Notes: generated by a model from the sequence alone, not told the origin. 47,348 nucleotides of DNA from Zoogloeaceae bacterium (GCA_031276915.1 JAISME010000191.1:1-47348); one strand, 5' to 3'. Shown: positions 26,010 to 34,495, numbered from the stretch's first letter. Program-made: numbers and translations.

Positions 26010-26669
26010 ATGAGCAATGCCTTTAGTTACGCGCAGCAACAACGCGATCCACGCCGCCACCTGGGTGGCATTGCGTTTGTTGTGCTTTTCCATCTCCTGT
26101 TGGCGTGGGCGCTGGCGAATGGTCTCGCGCGCGATGTAATCAAGGTGTTCCAGCCGCCGCTTGACGTGCGCCTGATCGAGGAAGTCAAGCCGGTTGTCGA
26201 GGAACCCCCGCCGCCCCCGCCCCCGCCACTGGAAAGGCGAAGAATCGTTGCCCAGCCACAACCCCTGCCGCCGTCTTCCTATGTTCCGCCGCCGGAAGTC
26301 CAGGTCGACGCGCCTGAAGCGCCGGTGATTGTCGCCATCCAGACGGAACCTCCCCCGCCTGTCGTTGCGCCGGAACCGCCGCCGCCGCCAGAGCCGGTTG
26401 CCGCCGCCGTCAGCGTGACCTGCCCGAATCATCTCGATGTGCGCAGCAGCGTGCCTTATCCGCCGCAAGCCCTGCGCGGCAACAAAAGCGGCGAGGTGTC
26501 CGTCGAGTTTGTCGTCGATACCAACGGTTCCATTGGCAATATCCGCGTCATTCGTTCCAGCGACCCGGTTTTCAACAAGGCCGCCACTGGCGCGGTCAAG
26601 CGTTTCCGTTGCGTCGGACAGGCGCGTCCGGTGCTGGTCAAGGTGCCTTTCCAGTTTGAACTGAACTGA
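26010..26669 (+). CDS. tonB: TonB energy-transducing protein
   Basis: The 219-residue product has an N-terminal membrane anchor (IAFVVLFHLLLAWALANGLA), a proline-rich periplasmic spacer with runs of PPPPPP and EPPPPPEP, and a C-terminal TonB domain (YPPQALRGNKSGEVSVEFVV) that contacts the TonB box of outer-membrane receptors. It transmits energy from ExbB-ExbD to the receptors. Placement behind a sigma-54 promoter and next to exbB and two exbD genes suggests a dedicated system for the three receptors encoded at 13-11859, not the cell's general iron TonB. Confidence 0.93.
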   Translation: MSNAFSYAQQQRDPRRHLGGIAFVVLFHLLLAWALANGLARDVIKVFQPPLDVRLIEEVKPVVEEPPPPPPPPLERRRIVAQPQPLPPSSYVPPPEVQVDAPEAPVIVAIQTEPPPPVVAPEPPPPPEPVAAAVSVTCPNHLDVRSSVPYPPQALRGNKSGEVSVEFVVDTNGSIGNIRVIRSSDPVFNKAATGAVKRFRCVGQARPVLVKVPFQFELN

Positions 26670-26826
26670 TCGACACGACGCTTGGCGCTTTTCCCCGGAC
26701 ACCATGAAAACTTCGAACATCATGAATCCTGTCTCAAAAAACCAATGGGCTTCCGGTGTGGTTCGCAAAACCATCTGGATTTTTCAGGATGCCCTCCCTT
26801 TTATTTACCCTGTCATGGAGAACATC

Positions 26827-27729
26827 ATGTCAAACTTTCTTTCCCGTCTTGGTCGTCACGCGCGCCAGACACTTCTTGTCATCGGCACGGCGCTCGCGAT
26901 TACCCAGATTTCCATCGCGCACGCCCAGGAAGCGGACGCGGCGGCGGATGTCGCCCCTACGGCCGTTACGGAAGCGGTCGCGGAAACCGCTGCCCCCGCC
27001 CCCGCTCCGGCAAACCCCGCGCCAAGCGAAGAAAAGACCGTTGCCAATCCCTACGGGCTGGATGCCTTGTGGCATCAGGGCGATTTTGTCGCCAGGGGTA
27101 CGCTGGCGATTCTCCTGTTCTTGTCCGCCGCGAGTTGGTACGTGATCGTCACCAAGTTCTATGAACAACAGAAATTGTTCCGGCACGCCAGGGAAGCCCA
27201 CCGGAAATTCTGGGTGTCCAGCGATGTGCGGCAGGGCACCGAAACCCTGAGCGCCAACGGCGCGTTTCGTTTTATCGCCCAGACCGGACTGGAAGCGAAA
27301 GTACACCATGTCGGACTCCTGGAGCACATTGATCTCAATACCTGGATCGAACAATCCATCCAGCGCGCGGTCGAGAATGTGCACAATCGCCTTCAGGATG
27401 GGCTGGCGTTGCTGGCGACGGTGGGTTCTACCTCGCCGTTCATTGGCCTGTTCGGCACGGTCTGGGGGATCTATCACGCGCTGACCGCGATCGGCATCGC
27501 CGGGCAGGCATCCATTGACAAGGTGGCCGGGCCGGTGGGCGAGGCGTTGATCATGACCGCAATCGGCCTTGCCGTCGCTGTTCCGGCCGTGCTCGGCTAC
27601 AACTGGCTGGTGCGTCGCAACAAGGCGGCCCTGGATGAGGTGCGCGCCTTCGGCATTGATCTCCATGCCACGCTCCTGGGCGGTGAAACCTCGCGCACCA
27701 TCGCCGCCAAGGTGTCCGCCGTTGCCTGA
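26827..27729 (+). CDS. exbB: ExbB proton-channel protein
   Basis: The 300-residue product starts with a signal-like segment (LLVIGTALAITQISIAHAQ) and an Ala/Pro-rich stretch, followed by three membrane helices: LAILLFLSAASWYVIV, the segment around PFIGLFGTVWGIYHAL, and GLAVAVPAVLGYNWLV. The conserved GTVWGI motif and the long cytoplasmic region between helices 1 and 2 are typical of ExbB/TolQ. The extended N-terminus is the variant found in many proteobacterial ExbB proteins. ATG at 26827 follows GGAG with good spacing; the frame is open to an ATG at 26704, but that start would hide the signal segment. Confidence 0.9.
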   Translation: MSNFLSRLGRHARQTLLVIGTALAITQISIAHAQEADAAADVAPTAVTEAVAETAAPAPAPANPAPSEEKTVANPYGLDALWHQGDFVARGTLAILLFLSAASWYVIVTKFYEQQKLFRHAREAHRKFWVSSDVRQGTETLSANGAFRFIAQTGLEAKVHHVGLLEHIDLNTWIEQSIQRAVENVHNRLQDGLALLATVGSTSPFIGLFGTVWGIYHALTAIGIAGQASIDKVAGPVGEALIMTAIGLAVAVPAVLGYNWLVRRNKAALDEVRAFGIDLHATLLGGETSRTIAAKVSAVA

Positions 27730-27747
27730 AAATCGAGGAGATACGTC

Positions 27748-28167
27748 ATGGGAATGAATATCGGCCAGTCTGCGGAAGAAGAGGCGATTTCGGCCATCAA
27801 CACCACGCCGCTGGTAGATGTGATGCTGGTGCTGCTGATTATCTTCCTGATTACCATTCCCGTTGCGACGCATGTCGTGCCGGTGGCCTTGCCCAGGGAA
27901 ATCAACCAGCCGCAGGAAACCAAACCGGAAAACATCAATATCACGGTGGCGCGCGATGGTCGGGTATTCTGGAACCAGGAAGCCCTGGACAACGAAACCT
28001 TGCGGGATCGCCTGCGCCAGGCGGCAACCAGCAAGCCACAACCGGAAGTGCAAATCCGCGGCGATGAGGCGGCGCAATACGAGCATGTGGGTCGTGTCGT
28101 GCTGGCTTGCCAGCGCAGCGGCATCTTGAAAATCGGCTTTATTACCGAACCTCCGCCACGTGGCTGA
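27748..28167 (+). CDS. exbD: ExbD (first copy)
   Basis: The 139-residue product has one N-terminal membrane helix (VMLVLLIIFLITIPVA) carrying the conserved proton-carrying Asp in TTPLVDVMLVLL, and a periplasmic domain with INITVARDGRVFWN. It forms the proton-driven motor with ExbB. It lies 18 bases after exbB. Confidence 0.92.
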   Translation: MGMNIGQSAEEEAISAINTTPLVDVMLVLLIIFLITIPVATHVVPVALPREINQPQETKPENINITVARDGRVFWNQEALDNETLRDRLRQAATSKPQPEVQIRGDEAAQYEHVGRVVLACQRSGILKIGFITEPPPRG

Positions 28168-28195
28168 GTTCGGCAAGGAATGAAGGGACAGTTTT

Positions 28196-28615
28196 ATGGG
28201 AATGAATATCGGGCATTCATCCACGCAGGAAGTGATGGTCGACATCAACACGACGCCGTTGATCGATGTCATGCTGGTCTTGTTGATTATGTTGATTATC
28301 ACGATTCCGATCCAGCTTCACTCGGTGGAACTCAACCTGCCCCAGGGCAACCCGCTGCCGCCCCTCGCGCAGCCGGAGGTTGTGCGCATCCATATTGAAC
28401 AGGACAGCAGCATCCTGTGGAACGGCGAAATCGTACCCGACGTTGCGACGCTTGAACCGCGTCTCGCGGCGGCATCGCGCCAGGGTGTCCAGCCGGAGCT
28501 GCACATTCGCCCCCACCGCGCCGCGTCTTACGCAACCGTTGTGGCCGTCATGGCGGCGGTGCAACGCAATGGCCTCACCAAGATTGCGCTTGTCGGGTCA
28601 GAACAGTTTTTGTAA
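28196..28615 (+). CDS. exbD: ExbD (second copy)
   Basis: The 139-residue product is a paralogue of the preceding gene with the same length, the same MGMNIG start and the same NTTPLIDVMLVLL helix with its Asp. The periplasmic part is diverged (VRIHIEQDSSILWNGE). Tandem exbD pairs occur in some specialised TonB systems, for example in Xanthomonas, where the second copy is substrate-specific. It is the last gene of the operon and is followed by hairpins at 28697. Confidence 0.92.
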   Translation: MGMNIGHSSTQEVMVDINTTPLIDVMLVLLIMLIITIPIQLHSVELNLPQGNPLPPLAQPEVVRIHIEQDSSILWNGEIVPDVATLEPRLAAASRQGVQPELHIRPHRAASYATVVAVMAAVQRNGLTKIALVGSEQFL

Positions 28616-28682
28616 CGAAGTCCCGCTAGCCGGTCAGGTCGCCGCCAATCGACGGTTGCCCCGCGGGCGTGTCCTGGTGGAC

Positions 28683-28751
28683 GGCAATGACAAAGCGGGG
28701 GAGCTTCCAGCTCCCCCGTATTGAATGGCCGGGAGCGGATGCTCCCGCTAC
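28683..28751. repeat. Interspersed intergenic repeat, copy 2
   Basis: This copy has GGCAATGACAAAGCGGGGGAG, followed by a hairpin, GGCCGGGAGC and CCCGCTAC in the same order as the block at 6622-6721. It sits between the convergent exbD and iscA genes and supplies their terminator hairpins. Confidence 0.55.
28697..28747. terminator. Tandem hairpins between convergent exbD and iscA
   Basis: Two hairpins lie in series: GGGGGAGCT (28697-28705) with AGCTCCCCC (28709-28717), and CGGGAGC (28730-28736) with GCTCCCG (28741-28747). They separate exbD (+) from iscA (-) and could stop transcription from both sides. T-runs are short. Confidence 0.65.
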
Positions 28752-28763
28752 TTTATTTCGCCC

Positions 28764-29087
28764 TTACACGCTGAAGCTTTCCCCGCAGCCGCACTGGTCC
28801 CTGATGTTGGGATTGTTGAAGCGAAAGCCTTCATTCAGTCCTTCCCGGCCATAATCGAGTTCGGTGCCTTCCAGATAGGGGAGGCTTCTGGCATCCACGA
28901 AAACCTTGACGCCATGGCTTTCGTAGATTTCGTCGTCACTGCCCGCTTCATCCACGAACTCCAGCTTGTAGGCCATGCCGGAGCAGCCGCTGGTGCGCAC
29001 GCCCAGGCGCAGGCCCAAGCCCTTGCCGCGCCTGGCGAGGTAGTCGGCGACGTGCCGGGCCGCTTGTTCGGTAAGGGTTACTGTCAT
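28764..29087 (-). CDS. iscA: IscA iron-sulfur assembly protein
   Basis: The 107-residue A-type carrier has the three expected cysteines, one in [14 protein letters not shown] and two in the C-terminal CGCGESF. It binds iron or clusters and passes them to target proteins. The second ATG (29087) is preferred because AGGAGG abuts the first ATG and lies six bases before the second. It closes the isc operon here. The next genes usually found after iscA (hscB, hscA, fdx) are absent; the convergent exbD operon lies there instead. Confidence 0.93.
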   Translation of the reverse strand: MTVTLTEQAARHVADYLARRGKGLGLRLGVRTSGCSGMAYKLEFVDEAGSDDEIYESHGVKVFVDARSLPYLEGTELDYGREGLNEGFRFNNPNIRDQCGCGESFSV

Positions 29088-29099
29088 GTCCATCCTCCT

Positions 29100-29483
29100 T
29101 TAGCCGGAATGCTTCTTCTTGTAGTCGGCCACGGCTGCCTTGATGGCGTCCTCGGCCAGGATGGAGCAATGAATCTTGACCGGCGGCAGCGCCAGTTCCT
29201 CGGCAATCTGGGTATTCTTGATTGCGAGCGCTTCATCCACGGTTTTTCCCTTCACCCATTCCGTCACCAGACTGGACGAGGCGATCGCCGAACCGCAACC
29301 GTAGGTCTTGAAGCGCGCGTCCTCGATGACGCCGTTTTCGCCGACCTTGATTTGCAACTTCATCACGTCGCCGCAGGCGGGCGCACCCACCATGCCGGTG
29401 CCGACGCCTTCCTCATCCTTGTCGAAGCCCCCGACATTGCGGGGATTTTCGTAATGGTCGATGACCTTGACGCTATAGCTCAT
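29100..29483 (-). CDS. iscU: IscU iron-sulfur scaffold
   Basis: The 127-residue scaffold has its three cluster-binding cysteines in GAPACGD, YGCGSAIASSS and KIHCSILAEDA, and the chaperone-binding motif LPPVK. It assembles [2Fe-2S] clusters with sulfur from IscS. The retained LPPVK motif implies that an HscA chaperone exists elsewhere in the genome, because hscBA does not follow iscA here. Confidence 0.96.
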   Translation of the reverse strand: MSYSVKVIDHYENPRNVGGFDKDEEGVGTGMVGAPACGDVMKLQIKVGENGVIEDARFKTYGCGSAIASSSLVTEWVKGKTVDEALAIKNTQIAEELALPPVKIHCSILAEDAIKAAVADYKKKHSG

Positions 29484-29515
29484 CCTTTGTTCTCCTGTAT
29501 CGTTTCACGCGGGCA

Positions 29516-30727
29516 TCAATGCGCCGCCCATTGCACCGTGCTCAGGTCGACGCCATCCCGCACCATTTCCCAGAGCGGCGACATTTCCCGCAGCCTTTCG
29601 ATTTTCCGGTGCAGGAGCGCGACCGCATAGTCGATTTCCTCTTCCGTGGTAAACCGTCCCAAGGTAAAGCGAATGGAACTGTGCGCGAGTTCGTCCTCGC
29701 GCCCCAGGGCGCGCAGCACGTAGGAAGGCTCCAGGCTCGCCGAAGTGCAGGCGGAACCGGAGGATACGGCCAGATCCTTGATCGCCATCATCAGCGATTC
29801 CCCTTCCACGTAGGCGAAACTCACGTTCAGATTGTGCGCGATCCGCCGCGTGAGGTCGCCGTTTACATAGACAGCCTCAATGCCGGAAAGCCCGGCGAGG
29901 AGCCGGTCGCGCAGCCTGCCGACACGCGCGTTTTCCTCCGCCATTTCTTCCTTTGCCAGCCGATAGGCCTCGCCCATGCCGACGATCTGGTGTGTGGGCA
30001 GCGTGCCGGAGCGAAAACCCCGCTCATGGCCGCCGCCGTGCATCTGCGCTTCCAGCCGCGCGCGGGGTTTGCGGCGCACGTAAAGCGCGCCGATGCCTTT
30101 GGGCCCGTAGATCTTGTGGGCGGAAAAGCTCATCAGATCCACCTTCAGGCACGCCAGATTGATTTCCACCTTGCCAGCCGCCTGCGCCGCGTCGACGTGG
30201 AAGATGATTCCCTTCTCCCGGCAGATTTCGCCGATTTCGGCAATCGGCTGGATAACGCCGATTTCGTTGTTGACCAACATCATGGAGACAAGGCTTGTGT
30301 CGGGCCTGAGCGCGGCCTTGAACGCTTCCAGATCGATGAGGCCGTTTTCCATGACGTCAAGGTAAGTCGCCTCGAATCCCTGGCGCTCCATTTCCCGCAT
30401 GGTGTCGAGCACCGCCTTGTGCTCGGTCTTCACGGTGACCAGGTGTTTTCCCCTGGAGGCGCCGTAGAAATGCGCAGCGCCCTTGATGGCAAGGTTGTCG
30501 GATTCCGTCGCGCCGGAAGTCCAGATGATCTCCCGGGGGTCGGCATTCACCAGCGCGGCGACCTGCCCGCGCGCTTCCTCCACGGCGGTTTCCGCCTCCC
30601 AGCCAAAACTGTGTGAACGCGAGGCGGGATTGCCGAATTTTTCGGCAAGCCAGGGCAGCATCTTGTCCACGACCCGTGGGTCGACCGGGGTCGTCGCGGA
30701 ATAATCAAGATAAATGGGCAATTTCAT
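29516..30727 (-). CDS. iscS: Cysteine desulfurase IscS
   Basis: The 403-residue PLP enzyme has the N-terminal [11 protein letters not shown], the PLP lysine in [10 protein letters not shown], and the active-site Cys loop [17 protein letters not shown] that is diagnostic of IscS. It takes sulfur from cysteine for IscU, tRNA thiolation and other acceptors. Its start overlaps the 3' end of the neighbouring second desulfurase by 23 bases, which indicates translational coupling. Confidence 0.95.
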   Translation of the reverse strand: MKLPIYLDYSATTPVDPRVVDKMLPWLAEKFGNPASRSHSFGWEAETAVEEARGQVAALVNADPREIIWTSGATESDNLAIKGAAHFYGASRGKHLVTVKTEHKAVLDTMREMERQGFEATYLDVMENGLIDLEAFKAALRPDTSLVSMMLVNNEIGVIQPIAEIGEICREKGIIFHVDAAQAAGKVEINLACLKVDLMSFSAHKIYGPKGIGALYVRRKPRARLEAQMHGGGHERGFRSGTLPTHQIVGMGEAYRLAKEEMAEENARVGRLRDRLLAGLSGIEAVYVNGDLTRRIAHNLNVSFAYVEGESLMMAIKDLAVSSGSACTSASLEPSYVLRALGREDELAHSSIRFTLGRFTTEEEIDYAVALLHRKIERLREMSPLWEMVRDGVDLSTVQWAAH

Positions 30728-31913
30728 GGGACAGGCTCCGTGAGCGCTGGATGTGCAGCGCTGTCAATTCCTTGAGTTCGGAAAGGGTTCTTTCCAGGGC
30801 AAGCAAAAAATCGTCGATATGCCGGGCGGTGTTTTCAATTCCCAGGCTTACGCGCACAGCGCCGCGCGCGAGGCGGTCCGGCACGCCCATTGCGACAAGC
30901 ACATGCGATGGCCCGGGGCTGGCGCTCGAACAGGCCGCGCCGCTGGCTATGGCGAATCCGGCCCGGTCAAGCCTGCCGACCAGCGTCTCGCCGTCCAGAT
31001 CGGCAAAGGCGAAACAGACGGTGTTGGGAAGACGCGCTGCCGCCGCGCCGAAAATCGCCGCGCCCATGGCGCGCAGCCCCGTTTCGAGACGCGCGCGCAG
31101 TTCCGTCAGGCGCCACGCCTCTGTCTCGCGTTCCGCCGCTGCCCATTCCACCGCGGCGCCGAAGCCGACAATGGCCGCCACGTTTTCGGTGCCGGAACGC
31201 AGACCCCGCTCTTGCCCGCCGCCAGCGATCAGGGGAAAGAGGTCCAGGCGCTTGTCTGCGATCAGCGCCGCCGCGCCCTTGGGACCGTGGACCTTGTGCG
31301 CCGCCACGGAAAGCGCGTGGACCCCCGCCTGGTTGAGCGCGCGAAAATCCATCGGGATTTTACCGAACGCCTGTACCGCATCGGTATGGAAATACGCGCC
31401 AGGGACGGCTTCGCGCACCTGGCTTGCGATGTTCGCCACGTCTTGCAGGACGCCGGTTTCGTTGTTCGCCAGCATCACCGACCAGAGCGACGGGCGTTCT
31501 CCCAGCGCCGTTGTCACGCCATCCGGCGTCACGCGGCCCGCGTCGTCTACGGGCAACTCCAGGATGCGCCAGCCCTGCCGGACAAGCTGCCGGGCCGGCG
31601 CACGCACGCTGGCATGCTCGACAGCGCTCACGGCGACAATGCCAGGCTTGCCGCTGGCCGCCGCGACACCTTTCAGGAAGAGATTGTTGGCTTCGGAACC
31701 GCCACTTGCAAACACAACTTCCGTTGGGTGCGCGCCTGCCGCTACCGCCACCTGCTCGCGCGCGCGCTCGATGGCTTTCAGGGCGGCGCGCCCGTATTCA
31801 TGCCGGCTGGAGGGATTGCCGCAACGCGCGCCGAGATACGGCAACATGGCCTCCAGCACGCGCGCGTGCACCGGCGTGGTCGCGTTGTGGTCCAGATAGA
31901 CGGGTGTGAACAC
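30705..31913 (-). CDS. Second cysteine desulfurase (NifS/IscS family)
   Basis: The 402-residue PLP enzyme resembles IscS/NifS but is diverged. It begins with [19 protein letters not shown], has the PLP lysine in [14 protein letters not shown], and has the catalytic Cys in [17 protein letters not shown]. The start is GTG at 31913; no ATG upstream fits before the iscR stop 12 bases away. A NifS-like desulfurase between iscR and iscS occurs in some betaproteobacterial isc operons. It may provide extra sulfur under stress. The cell thus makes two desulfurases from one transcript. Confidence 0.88.
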   Translation of the reverse strand: MFTPVYLDHNATTPVHARVLEAMLPYLGARCGNPSSRHEYGRAALKAIERAREQVAVAAGAHPTEVVFASGGSEANNLFLKGVAAASGKPGIVAVSAVEHASVRAPARQLVRQGWRILELPVDDAGRVTPDGVTTALGERPSLWSVMLANNETGVLQDVANIASQVREAVPGAYFHTDAVQAFGKIPMDFRALNQAGVHALSVAAHKVHGPKGAAALIADKRLDLFPLIAGGGQERGLRSGTENVAAIVGFGAAVEWAAAERETEAWRLTELRARLETGLRAMGAAIFGAAAARLPNTVCFAFADLDGETLVGRLDRAGFAIASGAACSSASPGPSHVLVAMGVPDRLARGAVRVSLGIENTARHIDDFLLALERTLSELKELTALHIQRSRSLSHEIAHLS

Positions 31914-31925
31914 GGGATGTGATTC

Positions 31926-32378
31926 CTACGCCGCCAGGGGAAAAGATCCCGGATGTTCCTGGCCCTGCCGGTGTTGCGCGATCAGGTCGCCGAGGGAGAC
32001 GGATTCCAGATAGTCGTAGATTCTGCGGTTCAGGGCTTGCCACAGTTCGTGGGTCATGCAGTTGCCATCGTCGCGGCAATTGCCGTTGCCGCCGCACAGG
32101 GTCGCGTCCAGGCAATCGTCTACGGCCCGGATGATGTCCGCCACGCGCAGGTCAGCCAGCGGACGCCCCAGGTAATAGCCGCCGCCCGGTCCGCGCACGC
32201 TCCGCACAAGACCATGGCGACGCAGCTTGCCGAACAGTTGTTCGAGGTAGGAAAGGGAAATGCCCTGCCGTTCGCTAATGCTTGCCAGCGCCACCGGCGC
32301 GGCAGGCGTCGCGTGGGCCTGGAGCGCCAGATCCATCATGGCCGTGACGGCAAATCTTCCCTTGGTGGTCAATCGCAT
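31926..32378 (-). CDS. iscR: IscR iron-sulfur-responsive repressor
   Basis: The 150-residue Rrf2-family regulator has a winged helix (MRLTTKGRFAVTAMMDLAL start) and the [2Fe-2S] ligand pattern C-x5-C-x5-C-x2-H in LCGGNGNCRDDGNCMTH, identical in spacing to E. coli IscR. The holo form represses its own operon, so isc genes rise when clusters are scarce. The start at 32378 matches the usual IscR N-terminus; the ATG at 32420 would lie within or ahead of the promoter. Confidence 0.95.
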   Translation of the reverse strand: MRLTTKGRFAVTAMMDLALQAHATPAAPVALASISERQGISLSYLEQLFGKLRRHGLVRSVRGPGGGYYLGRPLADLRVADIIRAVDDCLDATLCGGNGNCRDDGNCMTHELWQALNRRIYDYLESVSLGDLIAQHRQGQEHPGSFPLAA

Positions 32379-32410
32379 GGGAATTCTCTCTGTACGCAAC
32401 GCGGGGCTCA

Positions 32411-32440
32411 AATATAACAATACCTGAGCACATTAATCAA
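32411..32440 (-). promoter_or_regulatory. Sigma-70 promoter of iscR
   Basis: On the minus strand TTGATT (32440-32435) and TATATT (32416-32411) are separated by 18 bases, with about 26 bases of leader before iscR. An IscR operator would be expected to overlap it, but I could not identify one with confidence. Confidence 0.6.
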
Positions 32441-32470
32441 CTTTTTGGTTGAACCGGGGATCTGCTGGAA

Positions 32471-33226
32471 TCAGTCAACGATTTTGTTGAGATAGGCGGG
32501 ATCGAACGAGGGCCGGGGCGTTTCGTCGCCAATGTCGATTCCGGCTGCCCGCAGTTGCGCGACCAGTGTCTGGATGCGACTGTCGACCTTTACGGCGTGG
32601 TCCAGAAGCGCGTGGATGGCCTGCGCCAGCGGATCGCCTTGATCCCTGCCGACGGCGTAGGCGGAAAATCCCAGCCGGTTGGCGTGCGCTTCCCGCGAAT
32701 CCTCGTATCCTGTTCCACTCAGGATATTGTGGGCGGGAATGCCGACGGCTGTTGCCCCGGAAGGCACGTCACGGGTCACTACGGCGTTGGAGCCCACGCG
32801 CGCGTCGGCGGCCACGGTGATCGGCCCAAGCACTTTCGCGCCTGCGCCCACCACCACCCGGTCGCCCAGGGTGGGATGCCGCCGTCCCTTGTTCCACGAA
32901 GTACCGCCCAGGGTGACGCCGTGATAGAGCGTCACGTCGTCACCGACTACCGCTGTTTCGCCGATCACCACGCCCATTCCGTGATCGATGAAAAATCGCC
33001 GCCCGATCACCGCGCCCGGATGGATTTCGATGCCGGTACACCAGCGCGCCATGTGCGAAACGAAGCGCGCCAGCCAGCGGAACCGCCAGCGCCACAGTTG
33101 GTGCGCCAGGCGATGCGCGGCAATGGCGTGCACGCCGGGATAACAGGTCAGAACCTCCCAGGTCGAACGTGCCGCGGGATCGCGATCAAACACCGAACGG
33201 ACATAGGCGCGCAGGGAGGAGAACAT
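32471..33226 (-). CDS. cysE: Serine O-acetyltransferase CysE
   Basis: The 251-residue product has the N-terminal helical domain ([28 protein letters not shown]) and the left-handed beta-helix with its hexapeptide repeats. Active-site segments are [22 protein letters not shown] (His and Asp) and HPTLGD. It makes O-acetylserine for cysteine synthesis, which in turn feeds the desulfurases of the downstream isc genes. ATG at 33226 is fixed by the promoter just upstream and by the family's usual start. It is read towards iscR with about 90 bases between them. Confidence 0.93.
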   Translation of the reverse strand: MFSSLRAYVRSVFDRDPAARSTWEVLTCYPGVHAIAAHRLAHQLWRWRFRWLARFVSHMARWCTGIEIHPGAVIGRRFFIDHGMGVVIGETAVVGDDVTLYHGVTLGGTSWNKGRRHPTLGDRVVVGAGAKVLGPITVAADARVGSNAVVTRDVPSGATAVGIPAHNILSGTGYEDSREAHANRLGFSAYAVGRDQGDPLAQAIHALLDHAVKVDSRIQTLVAQLRAAGIDIGDETPRPSFDPAYLNKIVD

Positions 33227-33256
33227 GAAAAAACATCGCCGTATGAAGGGATGAGC

Positions 33257-33286
33257 ATTGTAGTTTGCCCGAAGAGGTTCTTCCAA
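33257..33286 (-). promoter_or_regulatory. Sigma-70 promoter of cysE
   Basis: On the minus strand TTGGAA (33286-33281) and TACAAT (33262-33257) are 18 bases apart. Transcription would start near 33250, which rules out the in-frame ATG at 33286. The IS insertion starts at 33323 and leaves this promoter intact. Confidence 0.6.
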
Positions 33287-33322
33287 GCCGATTGCGCGGA
33301 AAAATTTCCCCTCGGACGACTA

Positions 33323-34071
33323 GATTGTGTCGTCACGAAAAATTTGCGACTCTATTGAGAATGTCTACCAACAAGGGTGGAGCATGGATACGGCGCAACA
33401 CTGTCACGATATTCCAGAGCATGTGTGGGAGCTTCTGGAACCCCATCTTCCGGGTTGGAAAGGTTCCTGGGGAGGCAAGGCGCGGGATAACCGGCAATTC
33501 ATCAATGCGGTGTTCTGGATTTTGCGTACCGGAGCGCCCTGGCGGGATTTGCCGCCATCGTATGGAGACTGGAAGAACGCGCATCGGCGTTTTTGCCGTT
33601 GGCGAGACAAGGGAGTCTGGGAGTCCCTGCTAGCGTGTCTGATCGACGAAGCGGATCACGAATGGCTGATGATTGACGCGAGCCACGTGAAGACGCATAC
33701 GCATGGTACGCAGGTCAGAGTATTTGTTACAGAGGGTTCCCGAGCGGATTGCGCAAAGGCGAGCGGGTTGATCGAAGGGATTGACGCGCAGTGCCTACTG
33801 GCGGATCGGGGTTGCGACACGAATGGAATTGTGGAAAGGGCGGAAGGGGCGGGAATGCAAGTGGTGATTCCGCCGGAGAAGAACCGGAAAGTATTGCGTC
33901 CGTATGACGAACATCTGTATCGGCATCGACATCTGGTGGAGAATGCATTCATGCATCTGAAGCGTTGGCGCGGCATTGCGACCCGCTATGCCAAGAATCT
34001 GGCGTCTTTCGTAGCTGCCGTGCAAATCCGCTGCATCGCTCTGTGGATTGCTATCTTGTGACGACACTATC
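33323..34071 (+). mobile_element. IS5-family insertion sequence (IS427-like), internally deleted
   Basis: The element is bounded by imperfect inverted repeats GATTGTGTCGTCAC (33323-33336) and GTGACGACACTATC (34058-34071), differing at one base, and flanked by TA on both sides (33321-33322 and 34072-34073), consistent with TA target duplication. At 749 bp it is about 100 bp shorter than the usual size for this group, which matches the gap in its transposase. Confidence 0.82.
33384..34061 (+). CDS. IS5-family transposase with internal deletion
   Basis: The 225-residue product has the N-terminal domain (DNRQFINAVFWILRTGAPWR) and parts of the DDE catalytic core: MIDASHVKTH (first Asp), LLADRGCDT (second Asp), and HLVENAFMHLKRWRGIATRY (Glu). 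Between MIDASHVKTHTHGT and VRVFVTEG the family normally has about 35 more residues, including a GGxNxKIH segment; these are missing in frame. The protein is therefore probably inactive. ATG at 33384 was chosen over 33327, which overlaps the terminal repeat region. Upstream ATG and frame are otherwise open. Confidence 0.8.
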   Translation: MDTAQHCHDIPEHVWELLEPHLPGWKGSWGGKARDNRQFINAVFWILRTGAPWRDLPPSYGDWKNAHRRFCRWRDKGVWESLLACLIDEADHEWLMIDASHVKTHTHGTQVRVFVTEGSRADCAKASGLIEGIDAQCLLADRGCDTNGIVERAEGAGMQVVIPPEKNRKVLRPYDEHLYRHRHLVENAFMHLKRWRGIATRYAKNLASFVAAVQIRCIALWIAIL

Positions 34072-34139
34072 TAGGCAACACGTACTTTACCAGTGGATAA
34101 TACGTCCCCCGATTTTTTCACCGTACAGGAATGCACATC

Positions 34140-34415
34140 ATGAACAAAACCGAGTTGGTTGAAGCCCTGGCCGCCAAGAGCGGCATTTCCCGCAGCACGG
34201 CCGCGAATACCTTGGACGACCTCCTGGCGGTCGTGGCGGAAACCCTTGCCAAGGGCGATGGCATCTCACTCGTCGGGTTTGGTTCTTTCACCTTGAGCAA
34301 ACGCGCCGCTCGCACCGGACGCAATCCGCGCACCGGCGCGACGATCAACATTCCCGCTTCCAGGAACGTCAAGTTTTCCGCGGGCGCCAAACTGAAAGCC
34401 GCGATCAACGATTGA
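34140..34415 (+). CDS. HU-family DNA-binding protein
   Basis: The 91-residue nucleoid protein starts MNKTELVEALAAKSGISR and has the DNA-arm signature GFGSFTLSKRAARTGRNPRT and the C-terminal KFSAGAKLKAAIN. It bends DNA as a dimer. ATG at 34140 (AGGA nine bases upstream) matches the family start better than ATG at 34131. The IS5 element ends only 68 bases before the start. The visible -10-like GATAAT (34096-34101) has a poor -35 at the IS junction, so the insertion may have altered its expression. Confidence 0.93.
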   Translation: MNKTELVEALAAKSGISRSTAANTLDDLLAVVAETLAKGDGISLVGFGSFTLSKRAARTGRNPRTGATINIPASRNVKFSAGAKLKAAIND

Positions 34416-34495
34416 CGTTCCGTTTCAAACCAATCTTTCCCCGCCGGACGGTCTCGCAAGAGTTCGTTTTTGCGCGGGCGGAAAATGAGGTTTGC

